This document shows, piece by piece, positions 26,100-35,418 of a stretch of 64,000 nucleotides of DNA; the first letter of the stretch is position 1; the number at the start of each line of letters is the position of its first letter. The stretch spans positions 62,001 to 126,000 of the forward strand of contig NZ_FOHQ01000006.1 of assembly GCF_900111645.1 (NCBI RefSeq), read 5' to 3'. The DNA comes from Methanococcoides vulcani. Its GTDB lineage: Archaea > Halobacteriota > Methanosarcinia > Methanosarcinales > Methanosarcinaceae. A model generated the notes under the pieces. It saw only the letters and a program-made list of their open reading frames with translations, was not told the DNA's origin and ran no database searches. The translations under genes and the position numbers were made by a program.

Positions 26100-27038
26100 T
26101 CACAAACTATAGATCTTCACGCCAATATAAACCACATAAAGCAATATCAACACAAACGCTTCATTCTTCTTTAATTGCATATGCCTTCTGAAGAACAATA
26201 AGACCAGAAGTGAGAAGAAGAACAGGGCCGGAATATCAAATCTTACCAAATCTTCACTTACGATAAAGCTGCTTATCAGACTGCCTACTCCAAGGGTAAA
26301 AAGTATGTCAAATATGTTGCTTCCGATCAGGTTGAAAACGGAGAGGTTAACAGCCCTTTTCCTGATACTGCTCCATGAGAGTGCAAGCTCCGGCAATGAG
26401 GTTCCCAGTCCGATAAGGACGATCCCGATGAAGGATTGTGATATCCCCCACATATCTGCCAGGTATAGTGCATTGTTCAGAACTGCATAGGATGATATTA
26501 TGAGGATCGCAAAGCCGACACTAATAGAAAGGATGGTTCGCATGAAATGTAGAGGTGGAGCACTCTTGAACTTTTCGTGGACTTCTTCTTCCCTGTATAA
26601 CAAGAAAAAATAGATCGCATAAGCCGCGATGAAGATCAGGCCGTCTGTCCGGCTAAGTGTGCCATCAAGGCCAGCCAGGAACAGAAGGGCAACAGAGGCA
26701 AGCATCATCACTCCATCCCTGGAAAGTTCTCGTTTTGTTAAGGTCAGGACCCCGAACATACCGACAATGCCCATTGTTATGCCTATCTGGCCAAAGCAGG
26801 AGCCGATGGAATCGCCAATAATGAGTCCGGATGTTTCAATTCCTCTTAGTCGCTGAACAGAGCCGGTCACACTAATGACAAGTTCCGGCAGGTTGGTTCC
26901 CAGAGTGAGCAGTGTAAGGCCGATAAATGCATGTGATATCTTGTAGTGTTCTGCAATGGTCAGAGCTGCTTTGATGATAAGTTCAGCACCTATCATTAAT
27001 CCTGCCAGTGCGATCAATAGAATTAACAGTTCATACAT
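26100..27038 (-). CDS. Calcium/sodium (cation) antiporter, CaCA family
   Basis: The 312-residue protein has ten or eleven membrane helices in two inverted halves, each with the family's alpha-repeat: 'LTLLTLGTNLPELVISVTGS' in the first and 'IVLIGLGTSLPELALSWSSI' in the second, with acidic residues in the ion path. Related archaeal proteins (for example the Methanocaldococcus jannaschii NCX structure) exchange Na+ for Ca2+. It would help keep cytosolic calcium low. It stands alone. Confidence 0.85.
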   Translation of the reverse strand: MYELLILLIALAGLMIGAELIIKAALTIAEHYKISHAFIGLTLLTLGTNLPELVISVTGSVQRLRGIETSGLIIGDSIGSCFGQIGITMGIVGMFGVLTLTKRELSRDGVMMLASVALLFLAGLDGTLSRTDGLIFIAAYAIYFFLLYREEEVHEKFKSAPPLHFMRTILSISVGFAILIISSYAVLNNALYLADMWGISQSFIGIVLIGLGTSLPELALSWSSIRKRAVNLSVFNLIGSNIFDILFTLGVGSLISSFIVSEDLVRFDIPALFFFSLLVLLFFRRHMQLKKNEAFVLILLYVVYIGVKIYSL

Positions 27039-27257
27039 TTTAGTGAGTTTTCCACAACATCCTCAAATGTGTTTTTTTTGGTCTTCAATTTGTTTTTTTC
27101 TATATTGTTATTGTAGTTCAATGCATAAAAGCTTCCTTTCCTGACGATGAAGGGGTTTATATTGCCGATTTTCTGATCAAAATATGCCGGATCAGGTCAT
27201 TGGAAGAAAAATAAAAAAAGAAAATGGTGTTCTCATATCGAGACCAGAGTTTTTGGT

Positions 27258-29219
27258 TTACTCTTGTTGTGGATGGGTCACTGATCCTGTTAAGGTTGAG
27301 CCATCCCATTCATACACAGCGTGAGTAACGTCGTTCACAGTAAATATGAATGTTAGTGGCTTACCCTTATATTTCGCAGCATCTGATGTCAGTGTTATTT
27401 CTCCCGAAGTATCGGTTATACCAGTATCTGTGTCAGTAGCACTATCGCTCCATTGTCCGGAGACCGTAGCACCTTCTACAGGATATTGATTTTCATCTAC
27501 AATGGTCACGACTGCTTCAGCATAGACAAATGTATTTTTACCTGCTTGTCTTGTGAAATCGGTGACTGCAACGCTTTTCATGGACATTTGCTCTACTGGT
27601 GTATTTGGATCAGTGATACTTACCACAGTAGTAGATTCATTTGTTGCACCTTCACTATCTGTTACATTGAGTATGACTGTATAGCTTCCAATTGAATTGT
27701 ATGCGTGTGTTGGAGTAATACCGCTACCTGTGCTACCATCTCCAAAGTACCAGTCATAGGAAAGGCTTGTTGCATCTTCATCAAGATCACTTGATCCAGA
27801 CCCATCAAATGTTATTGCTGTTCCTACAACTCCATCATATGGGCCACCTGTATCAGCGACTGGGGGATTATTGATTGGAGTGGGTGGAGTGATTGAATCG
27901 TAGTATTCCAGTGCAGCTTTTGCATCAATGAGCCCATAGCCGTATCTGCTGTCCCATCCTGTAGTTCCCAGATCTTTTGCAGTTGATTCAAGTGCAGTCC
28001 TAACTTCATCGTTGGAGGCACCCTGAGATATCAATAAAGCTGCAACACCCGAAACATGGGGAGTAGCCATGGAAGTACCCTGGAAGAAGTAGTAACCAAA
28101 GTCTTTAGGGTCTTTTGTGGTAGGATTGAATGTATTTTGAAGTATACCATCTCCATATCCATCGCTGTTCAGATCCTGTCCAGTATTTCCACCAGGTGCT
28201 ACCACATCGATCGCATCTCCATAATTTGAGTATGGAGCTAACTGACCATTATATCCTGTTGCTCCGACTGCAATACACTTCTCATAAGCAGCAGGATAAC
28301 TGACTACACCTGTTGCATCATTGCCTGCAGCAGCTACGATAGTAACTCCATTAATGTCTGCATGGTCAAGTGCATCATCCAATGCTTTACCGGGGTAATA
28401 CTCAGGAGGATAACCAAGGCTCATGCTTATGACATCTGCACCATTATCGGTTGCAAAGTATATCCCATCCACTAATTCTGAAAGGGTTCCGCTTCCACTC
28501 TTGTCAAGCACTTTTACAGGCATAATGGAACAATCATATGCCACTCCGGCAACACCGATTCCATTATTGGTGCTCTGTGCAATTGTTCCTGCAACATGAG
28601 TACCATGGGAATGGTCATCATTTGGATGTTTATCATTATTGGCAAAATCATATCCCGCTATAAATTGAGTACTAGCAAGATCCGGAGCAACTTTATATTG
28701 CCTGTAATCCTCGTAGGCAACGCCCGTATCAAGCACAGCTACGACAACATCATTTCCAGTGGTTTCTGCCCATGCAGGTTCAACATTGATACTATAATTA
28801 CTGTATAAATTCCACTGGAAGTTGTAATATTCATCATTCACAGCAAAGGCCGTCATAATAGCATTTGGAACAGCATATTCCACATTCGGGTTCTTACTGT
28901 AGATCTCCGTCATCTTTTCGACGTTCCTGTTCTCCGGGATCTTCAGGACCTTGAAACCTGCATGTTGGCTTGTGTATTTTACTTTAGCCCCGTTCCTGAC
29001 ATTTATATTTGCGATCTTTTCTTCTGAAAGGCCGGGAGCGAACTTGACGATTATTTCGCCAGGTACGTATAGGTCATTCTCTGGGATTTCTATAGTCAAT
29101 TCTTCATAAATGTTATATTGAGCATCAACCGAAGGTGCGAACGCAGAGGCTGGAATTACCATCCCTGTGATCAATAAACAAACGGTCAATACAGTAAGTT
29201 TCCAATTGTGTAGATCCAT
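27258..29219 (-). CDS. Secreted subtilisin-like serine protease with PKD domain
   Basis: The 653-residue protein has a signal peptide (to about residue 26, 'VIPASAFA') and an inhibitor-type propeptide (about 45-120, 'VPGEIIVKFAPGLSEEKIAN'). The S8 catalytic domain (about 135-430) has Asp164 ('VAVLDTGVAYE'), His205 ('SHGTHVAGTIA'), oxyanion Asn300 ('VAAAGND') and Ser383 ('GTSMATPHVSG'). A PKD domain (about 455-540, 'YDWYFGDGSTGSGITPTHAY') and a final beta-sandwich domain (about 550-645) resembling an Ig-like fold follow. All catalytic residues are present. It probably degrades or matures proteins outside the cell. No membrane anchor is visible at the C terminus. Confidence 0.9.
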   Translation of the reverse strand: MDLHNWKLTVLTVCLLITGMVIPASAFAPSVDAQYNIYEELTIEIPENDLYVPGEIIVKFAPGLSEEKIANINVRNGAKVKYTSQHAGFKVLKIPENRNVEKMTEIYSKNPNVEYAVPNAIMTAFAVNDEYYNFQWNLYSNYSINVEPAWAETTGNDVVVAVLDTGVAYEDYRQYKVAPDLASTQFIAGYDFANNDKHPNDDHSHGTHVAGTIAQSTNNGIGVAGVAYDCSIMPVKVLDKSGSGTLSELVDGIYFATDNGADVISMSLGYPPEYYPGKALDDALDHADINGVTIVAAAGNDATGVVSYPAAYEKCIAVGATGYNGQLAPYSNYGDAIDVVAPGGNTGQDLNSDGYGDGILQNTFNPTTKDPKDFGYYFFQGTSMATPHVSGVAALLISQGASNDEVRTALESTAKDLGTTGWDSRYGYGLIDAKAALEYYDSITPPTPINNPPVADTGGPYDGVVGTAITFDGSGSSDLDEDATSLSYDWYFGDGSTGSGITPTHAYNSIGSYTVILNVTDSEGATNESTTVVSITDPNTPVEQMSMKSVAVTDFTRQAGKNTFVYAEAVVTIVDENQYPVEGATVSGQWSDSATDTDTGITDTSGEITLTSDAAKYKGKPLTFIFTVNDVTHAVYEWDGSTLTGSVTHPQQE

Positions 29220-29453
29220 TGTACTACCTCTGATGAGTTATACCACAAATTATTCCTGAATATTAATTATTGATCTCTAAAATTTAAATAAGCTTTGCCC
29301 TTATAAAAAAACGATTTAGATTTTATAATGATAATAATGGTCTGTCGACTCATTGTTCGATTTTATCGATCTATTTTTGTGCGGCGATAAAGTAAAGTAA
29401 TTCGAATTTTTTCAAAAAGTATCTGTTTATAGCTTTAAGAACTTTCATCCACC

Positions 29454-29651
29454 ATGAGTGAAGGTAATACCAGAGCAAATATCAAAATTGGAGCAAAAGT
29501 AGGGATCGTCTTAAAGAAAGATCAACGATCCGGTAAAATAACTCACGGCATCGTAAAGAGAATTCTAACTAAATCTTCTTCCCATCCCCACGGAATAAAA
29601 GTTCAGCTGGAAGATGGTCAGGTTGGAAGGGTAAAAGAGATACTTTCGTAA
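29454..29651 (+). CDS. YwbE-family small protein
   Basis: This 65-residue protein matches the YwbE/DUF2196 family over its whole length: 'ANIKIGAKVGIVLKKDQRSG' then 'THGIVKRILTKSSSHPHGIK' and 'DGQVGRVKEIL'. It has a compact basic beta-barrel character. The function is unknown; an RNA or nucleoprotein role has been guessed because of the small basic fold. Confidence 0.8.
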   Translation: MSEGNTRANIKIGAKVGIVLKKDQRSGKITHGIVKRILTKSSSHPHGIKVQLEDGQVGRVKEILS

Positions 29652-29765
29652 GATCCGGGATGGATGTTATCCACAAGCTTTCCGGATACTAACATCTTTT
29701 GAGGAACTTCGTAACTAATACAGTGTATAGTGGTCGATCAAAGCAAATTGGCCAGTATTCTAATT

Positions 29766-30530
29766 TTAGATAAGTAGCTTTCCTTTTTGCCAGTCGTTGA
29801 TTATCTTAATAGCAACTCTTGTTTCATCCACTTCCCCTTTCTTCTTAAGGAAGTTCGCCTTCAGGCCTATGAGTTCAAGAATCTCGTAAGAATTCTCATT
29901 TCCAATCTCGACCTTATAGAACTCTTCAAGTACAGGCTTGTTCTCAGCACAGATGGTCTCAATTATCTTCATGGATACTCCTATGGGATCACTCAGGTGT
30001 GTAGCATCCTTTACTCCAAGAAGACCCTGTCTGTACTCATCATTCTCATCAAAGGGTATGACTCCGGGAGTATCAATGAATACAATACGGGACCCGGCCT
30101 TTACAAGCTGGACTCCTTTGGTGTGTCCGGATATTGAAGACGTACTGGCCTTGTTCTTTCCTGCTACCCCGTTGATGACCGAGGATTTACCCGTGTTGGG
30201 ATAACCAAGGCTGCCGACGAGAATATCACGTCCTTTTATGTCGGCAACTTCAAGGATCTTATGTCTCAACATGGTTGTACCGAACCTTTCCTTACTGGAA
30301 ACAAAGACTGTTGGTGCGATCTTTGACAGGCGGGATTTGGACTTCTCAAGAGTTTCCTTTGATACGAGATCGCATTTACTGAGGACTATGATCAATGGCT
30401 TTCGTGAACGTTCAACGTTACGTTCGACCTCACTGTTTCTGGTCTCATCCGGAAAACGAGCGTCTACGACCTCAAGAAGTACGTCGGCTTTTTTTATGAC
30501 ATCCTTTATCATCAACTTGTAACTTGCCAT
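29766..30530 (-). CDS. Circularly permuted GTPase (YlqF/RbgA-like)
   Basis: The 254-residue protein has the permuted G-motif order G4-G5-G1-G2-G3: 'IVLSKCDLVSKETLEKSKSR' (G4), 'VFVSSKERFGTT' (G5-like), 'GSLGYPNTGKSSVINGVAGK' (G1), 'STSSISGHTKGVQLV' (switch I) and 'IVFIDTPGVIPFDENDEYR' (G3). It is the archaeal group of ribosome-biogenesis GTPases. It likely helps large-subunit maturation in the cytoplasm. The nearest genes are YwbE and a glycosyltransferase, with no clear operon. Confidence 0.85.
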   Translation of the reverse strand: MASYKLMIKDVIKKADVLLEVVDARFPDETRNSEVERNVERSRKPLIIVLSKCDLVSKETLEKSKSRLSKIAPTVFVSSKERFGTTMLRHKILEVADIKGRDILVGSLGYPNTGKSSVINGVAGKNKASTSSISGHTKGVQLVKAGSRIVFIDTPGVIPFDENDEYRQGLLGVKDATHLSDPIGVSMKIIETICAENKPVLEEFYKVEIGNENSYEILELIGLKANFLKKKGEVDETRVAIKIINDWQKGKLLI

Positions 30531-30584
30531 TACTTGCCTTACAACATAAGCCTATAAGGATTTGTTGAGAGGTTTGGTATATTT

Positions 30585-31838
30585 TCATGATTCACAGGCT
30601 AGCAAAAGGCAGGCCTGATCGAACTTCATTTCAGAAAGAACCGAACTCATTCCTTTCCTGTCAGCTGTGTATAGCATTAATTCATTCCATCTCTTTTGCA
30701 GCTTGCATAGATGTTCGAAGGGTTCAAAATCTGGAATTGCATCGCTAAGTGAAAGTTCTATATTTCTGAGAGCTTCCTCACTTCCCAATGGATCCCCGGT
30801 ATCCAGGTATTCTTCAGAAAGAAGCCTGCAGGCATTTGTGATCTTTTCTTCAAGATCGTCCCTGAGATAATTTCCGGGATAACAACCCATATCGTCTGCA
30901 GATAATAATTTCATCCCATCGGTCTCTTTCTGGCTCATGAGCTTTGCCCGCTCATAGACAAACCTGTAAATATCTTCTCTCACTCGTTTCCATGTCGGAT
31001 GGGATTTAGCAGGTGGAAGATGCTTGATAGCAAGTTCGTTGTCGAGTAAGAAGGAATGACCGAACATCATGGCATTCATCAGGTAATCAATGTCCTCCCC
31101 TCGCGGGACCATGGGGTCGAACGGGACTTTCATGAAGAGATCCCTATGAATGGCCATATTTCCTCCAAATACGAAAGGCGTCTCCTTAAGCCTTGGGGGT
31201 GTGCCAATCACCTGTTTGAAACCCTCGTTCATACAGACATTCTTGTCCCAGTATCTGGTCCATGGGCTGTCAGGAACTCCAACAAGATAGTCCCCATTCG
31301 GCTGTAGATAGTATCCGGCAACGGCATCGATGAATCTCCCCTCATGGTGGTTCCCTATGAACTCCTTTGCTTTGGAAATGAATTTAGGGTCTTCGAAAAC
31401 CTCATCATCATCGATCAGAAGTGCAACATCCGAGTCCATGATATGCGGGATGAAAAGGCACATGTTCCTTATGTTGGAGTAACCTGTTAGTGAAAGCAGA
31501 TCACAGTATTCATCCATATTATTGTTCTTCAGATGCTCGTGAAGCTTTTCCAGATGAGATGGACCGAACATATGAACGTTGATCCCATCGTTTGCAGAGG
31601 TCCTGATGATCTCACTTACTTTCTGCTCGACCTGTTCTGTGATCTCATCATTATTTGGAGCGACCAGTATCACCAGTTCAAAATCAGTGTCCTCAAGTAT
31701 TGCTGTGCTTTCTATAGCTCTTCCAAGCGTCCCCTCAGAATCCAGTGGTGTGGCATGATCGTAAACTGTATCACCTTCAAGCCATCCTATGCTACTTTCT
31801 CTTCCCCAGTAACTGGGAATAACCATTGTCATTTTCAA
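30585..31838 (-). CDS. Glycosyltransferase family 2-like protein
   Basis: The 417-residue protein starts 'MTMVIPSYWGRESSIGW', has 'ELVILVAPNNDEITEQ', and the metal-binding acid cluster 'DVALLIDDDEVFEDP' of GT-A enzymes (about residue 135). 'FVFGGNMAIHRDLFMKVPFD' and 'VPRGEDIDYLMNAMMFGHSF' follow, typical of the acceptor end of family 2 transferases. No membrane helix is present, so it should be cytosolic. Donor and acceptor are unknown. It begins with methionines at residues 1 and 3; either could be the start. Confidence 0.75.
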   Translation of the reverse strand: MKMTMVIPSYWGRESSIGWLEGDTVYDHATPLDSEGTLGRAIESTAILEDTDFELVILVAPNNDEITEQVEQKVSEIIRTSANDGINVHMFGPSHLEKLHEHLKNNNMDEYCDLLSLTGYSNIRNMCLFIPHIMDSDVALLIDDDEVFEDPKFISKAKEFIGNHHEGRFIDAVAGYYLQPNGDYLVGVPDSPWTRYWDKNVCMNEGFKQVIGTPPRLKETPFVFGGNMAIHRDLFMKVPFDPMVPRGEDIDYLMNAMMFGHSFLLDNELAIKHLPPAKSHPTWKRVREDIYRFVYERAKLMSQKETDGMKLLSADDMGCYPGNYLRDDLEEKITNACRLLSEEYLDTGDPLGSEEALRNIELSLSDAIPDFEPFEHLCKLQKRWNELMLYTADRKGMSSVLSEMKFDQACLLLACES

Positions 31839-32092
31839 GTAAATCCATCTCCCCGATATTCACTTTGCGTGCGAATATTTCTCCAGTTCTGATAATTTAT
31901 AGGTTGATCTGATATAATTAGTTTCTTTTTTGACACGGTGTAGGTTCCTATCACCTGCATGTGCTCAGTATGTTCTTTATTCTAATAACAAGCACCAGAA
32001 ATTAATCTGAAGAATATCATATAGATAAATGATATTAGTGTCGGATATCAACAGATAATATTCATTCCCAATAACAATTTCAAGTGAGCTAT

Positions 32093-32524
32093 ATGTCAGG
32101 GAGACTACCGGATTCGGATGACTCAGGACTGATGAGCTGGATGAGAGTTGAGATCGGCAAGATCAATAAGGAGATCGTGGCTGAGAGGAAACCCCTTTCT
32201 CAATTGCTTGGGGAGGAGATACCATCCTCAAAGACAAAGGGTGGTAAGGAGCATTTATTCGATAAAGAGATACTAGGTCTGCTTGAAGAGGGACTTCCGG
32301 AAGAACTCCATGGACGGCTCAGGCTTCCAATTCTGTTCTTCCTTGACAACCGTGTGGAAGATAGTTGTTTTCTCAATGATGAGAACGCTGTTAAAGCTCT
32401 CCAGATCATGGGGGAGATAAGCAAATCCCGGAGCCTTAACAAAGGAAGGCTCTGGGTAGGAAAAAGTATTGGTTATTCTATCATGAGAAAATATCCAACT
32501 GCAGTACAGATCGTGATGGGATGA
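32093..32524 (+). CDS. UPF0216 (DUF61) family protein
   Basis: The ATG at 32093 (MSGRLPDSDD) gives 143 residues. The sequence matches the archaeal UPF0216 family: 'EIGKINKEIVAERKPLSQLL', 'LPILFFLDNRVEDSCFL', 'GRLWVGKSIGYSIMRKYPT' and a short basic end. Function unknown; the family is small and almost confined to archaea. Confidence 0.8.
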   Translation: MSGRLPDSDDSGLMSWMRVEIGKINKEIVAERKPLSQLLGEEIPSSKTKGGKEHLFDKEILGLLEEGLPEELHGRLRLPILFFLDNRVEDSCFLNDENAVKALQIMGEISKSRSLNKGRLWVGKSIGYSIMRKYPTAVQIVMG

Positions 32525-32747
32525 AAAATTCCGTCTTATCGTCCTGACAAAAGAAAGCAAGAGAAAATTCTATCATTTTTGTCTGGCATCGGACTGCAAT
32601 AACAAATAAGAGAGAAAAGCTCATAAATATACCCGGCATGTAATACTTAAGTAGAATACACCGAATTAACGTTCAGAAATTAATCTTTTCATGATTATCT
32701 ATCCTTAAATAACACAATAATGGATCAATATAAGAGTCCTGATTAAT

Positions 32748-34091
32748 ATGAAACTCTATAGCACTAATCTCCAAGCAGAAGAAGTAAATTTTGAAACTGC
32801 ACTTATCACTGGCCTGGCTCCTGACAAAGGCCTTTACATGCCAAAGACACTTCCACACTTCTCAGAAGAAGAGCTCGTAGCCTTAAAGGATGAAGAGTAT
32901 CCTGAGGTCGCTTTCCAGTTGCTTAAGAAGATACTTGAAGGTGAGATCGATGAGGAATCCCTGAAAGCAATAACCTATGATGCCTACGACTATGAAGTAC
33001 CACTGGAAGAAGTAGATGAGAACACATACATAATGAGACTTGACCGTGGTCCAACTGCATCTTTCAAAGACTTTGCCGCCCGTATGATGGCAAGGCTCAT
33101 GCAGTTCTATCTCAAGAAGGAGAACAAGGAACTGACCATACTTACAGCAACTTCCGGAGATACAGGAAGTGCAGTTGCTCATGCATTCTATGGTCTTGGC
33201 AAAATTAAGGTTATCGTATTGTTCCCTGAATATGAAGTTTCAGACCGCCAGAGGAAGCAGATGACAACCCTTAACAAGAACATCTCTGCACTGGCAATAG
33301 ACGGCAAGTTCGATGACTGTCAGGCAATGGTTAAGCAGGCATTTGCAGACAGTGAGCTCAAACACCTGAACCTTTCATCCGCAAATTCCATTAACATAGG
33401 CCGCCTGATCCCGCAGACGCTCTACTACTTCTATTCCTACCTGAAACTAAGGAATTACCCTGAGGAGATCATTTTCTCAATACCATCAGGTAACTTCGGT
33501 AATATGATGGGCTGTGTGCTGGCAAAGAACATGGGCGTGCCTATCAAAAAGATAATTGCTTCTGTTAACGAGAACGATGAGGTCCCGGGGTTCCTTAATA
33601 CCGGCGAATATGAAAAGATCGTTCCTTCAAAGAACTGCATCTCAAATGCAATGAACGTCGGTCACCCAAGCAACCTTGCCAGGCTCATCGCGATCTATGG
33701 TGGGGAAATGGATGAACAGGGCAATATCAACAAGCTTCCTGACATGGACAGATTGAACGGTGATATCTATTCAACATCTGTCACGGACGAGGAAACCAAA
33801 GCAGTGGTCAAGGAGTTCTTCGAGGGGCACAACATTTTCATCGAGCCTCACGGTGCTGTTGGCATTAAGGGCCTGATGGATTACAGGGCAAGCACTAACG
33901 ATAACACGCTCGCAGTGACACTGGAAACTGCCCATCCGGCAAAATTCCCTGAAGAAGTAGTGTCTGCTATCGGAATTGAACCTGAACCTCCGCAAAGCCT
34001 GAAAGAGATCGAGGGAAGGGAGGAGCACATGGAATTCCTGGGTACGGATTACGAGGAATTTAAGAGCTATCTGAAGGAAAGGCTTGAATAA
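32748..34091 (+). CDS. thrC: Threonine synthase
   Basis: This 447-residue PLP-dependent enzyme converts O-phosphohomoserine to threonine. Features: 'MKLYSTNLQAEEVNFETALI' at the start, the cofactor lysine in 'DRGPTASFKDFAARMMARLM' (about residue 105), 'LTATSGDTGSAVAHAFYG', and the phosphate-binding 'FSIPSGNFGNMMGCVLAKNM'. It is of the fungal/E. coli-like short-chain type, with an N-terminal extension and a C-terminal subdomain. The gene stands alone behind an AT-rich promoter region and ends before a bidirectional hairpin. Confidence 0.95.
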   Translation: MKLYSTNLQAEEVNFETALITGLAPDKGLYMPKTLPHFSEEELVALKDEEYPEVAFQLLKKILEGEIDEESLKAITYDAYDYEVPLEEVDENTYIMRLDRGPTASFKDFAARMMARLMQFYLKKENKELTILTATSGDTGSAVAHAFYGLGKIKVIVLFPEYEVSDRQRKQMTTLNKNISALAIDGKFDDCQAMVKQAFADSELKHLNLSSANSINIGRLIPQTLYYFYSYLKLRNYPEEIIFSIPSGNFGNMMGCVLAKNMGVPIKKIIASVNENDEVPGFLNTGEYEKIVPSKNCISNAMNVGHPSNLARLIAIYGGEMDEQGNINKLPDMDRLNGDIYSTSVTDEETKAVVKEFFEGHNIFIEPHGAVGIKGLMDYRASTNDNTLAVTLETAHPAKFPEEVVSAIGIEPEPPQSLKEIEGREEHMEFLGTDYEEFKSYLKERLE

Positions 34092-34121
34092 AGCCTTTCT
34101 TTAAACTTATTCTTATTTTTC

Positions 34122-34140
34122 AAACCCATCTGGGTTTTTT
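34122..34140. terminator. Bidirectional terminator between thrC and the multihaem cytochrome gene
   Basis: AAACCCA and TGGGTTT flank a two-base loop, with T runs on the right (and T-rich sequence on the left), between the ends of two convergent genes. Confidence 0.65.
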
Positions 34141-35252
34141 CACTTACGTCTCATTACGAAATAGCCAGCCAGCACTCCTGCGATCGCCATATAAACCATG
34201 AATCCCGGCGTGTCCTCGCTATCAGTCTCAACACCAAGTGGAGCTTCGGCTATCCTGTCAATCGTTTCCTGTGAAAGGAACGAACCACCGGCACCAAGTA
34301 TCACTGCTTCACGATCTCCACAGAATATTTCGGTGTTCTCGTGGCAGAATACACAATCCTTTGCTTCCCTGGTGGTTGTATGAGGTGTCCATTCAGCAAA
34401 AGCTGTGTGTGTTGAGTTGTTATAAGAGGTGGTCATATTGATGAAAGGTTTGATCGTACCATCTACCGATCTTGCAAGGTAGAACCTGTCCACATCGATT
34501 TTATCCAATTGACCTGTTTCCAGATGGCAGTTCACACAGGTGATAAGCCAGCCGGAATGACAGGCTGAACAATCGAGTTTCCCGTCATGTATGCTATGTG
34601 CGGGGGTATCCAGTGAATATTGCGTAACAGACATGCCGTTTACGGTCTTTTCTGGATCAGTATGACAATCAGAACATGTTACTTTCACAGCTTCCATCTG
34701 GGACTCGTAAGCAACTCCGTCACCATGGATCTCTTCTGCGGTATGGCAGTCTGTGCAGTCAAGTCCCTTTTCATAGTGGACATCTGCATTTGGAGCTACA
34801 CCCTTATGTGCAGGAAGCTCTCCCTGGAAATATGATGTCTGCTTTTTAAAGTGACATTGGTCACATGTTTCCAGAGTTATATCGCCTCCATGTCCTCCCT
34901 CACCTGTATGACATGATGTACAGGAGGTAGCATGACATGATGAGCAACCCCTTTCCTCATAGAAAACGTGCATATCCATTCCAAATTCACCTGCTGCTCC
35001 TTTCTCATATTCTCCTTTCATGCTGCTACCGGTGTAATGAAGGGATGATGAAAAATTAGCAGTAATATCGGAATGACAAGGTTCACAGCTTTCAAATTCA
35101 GATGCCGGTTCTTCGATAGCAAAAGCAACATTTGTCGTCAGGATGAAAAAAGCTGAGACCATTACAAGAACGATACTTATGATACAATTTGTGTATAGTT
35201 TCTTTCCAGATATATTGCGGAAATTTCTGATCAATTGGAACCTCTGGTTCAT
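34140..35252 (-). CDS. Nine-haem membrane-anchored cytochrome c
   Basis: The start at 35252 (MNQRFQLIR) follows GGGGGAGTGCTA; the product has about 370 residues. A signal helix (about residues 22-45) is followed by nine CxxCH haem c motifs: CEPCH, CSSCH, CTSCH, CDQCH, CTDCH, CSDCH, CSACH, CVNCH and CVFCH. After them comes 'FCGDREAVI' and a C-terminal membrane helix ('GFMVYMAIAGVLAGYFVMRR'), so the protein is held outside the membrane. In Methanosarcinales the known membrane multihaem cytochrome MmcA has seven haems and passes electrons between methanophenazine and outside acceptors. A nine-haem relative with a C-terminal anchor would suit a similar role. Partner genes were not seen nearby. 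Confidence 0.85.
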   Translation of the reverse strand: MNQRFQLIRNFRNISGKKLYTNCIISIVLVMVSAFFILTTNVAFAIEEPASEFESCEPCHSDITANFSSSLHYTGSSMKGEYEKGAAGEFGMDMHVFYEERGCSSCHATSCTSCHTGEGGHGGDITLETCDQCHFKKQTSYFQGELPAHKGVAPNADVHYEKGLDCTDCHTAEEIHGDGVAYESQMEAVKVTCSDCHTDPEKTVNGMSVTQYSLDTPAHSIHDGKLDCSACHSGWLITCVNCHLETGQLDKIDVDRFYLARSVDGTIKPFINMTTSYNNSTHTAFAEWTPHTTTREAKDCVFCHENTEIFCGDREAVILGAGGSFLSQETIDRIAEAPLGVETDSEDTPGFMVYMAIAGVLAGYFVMRRK

Positions 35253-35418
35253 TAGCACTCCCCCTGCCAATATAAAATATGTATTGATATTTATTTAAGA
35301 GTGTTGCAATTTTTCGGCCAGCATTTGTTGTTACATATCTCATTTTGTTTCCTGTTCATTTGCTTTTTTTAGGAAGAACACGTAAGACTCTTATCTGATA
35401 TGGAGAATATGACCGCAA

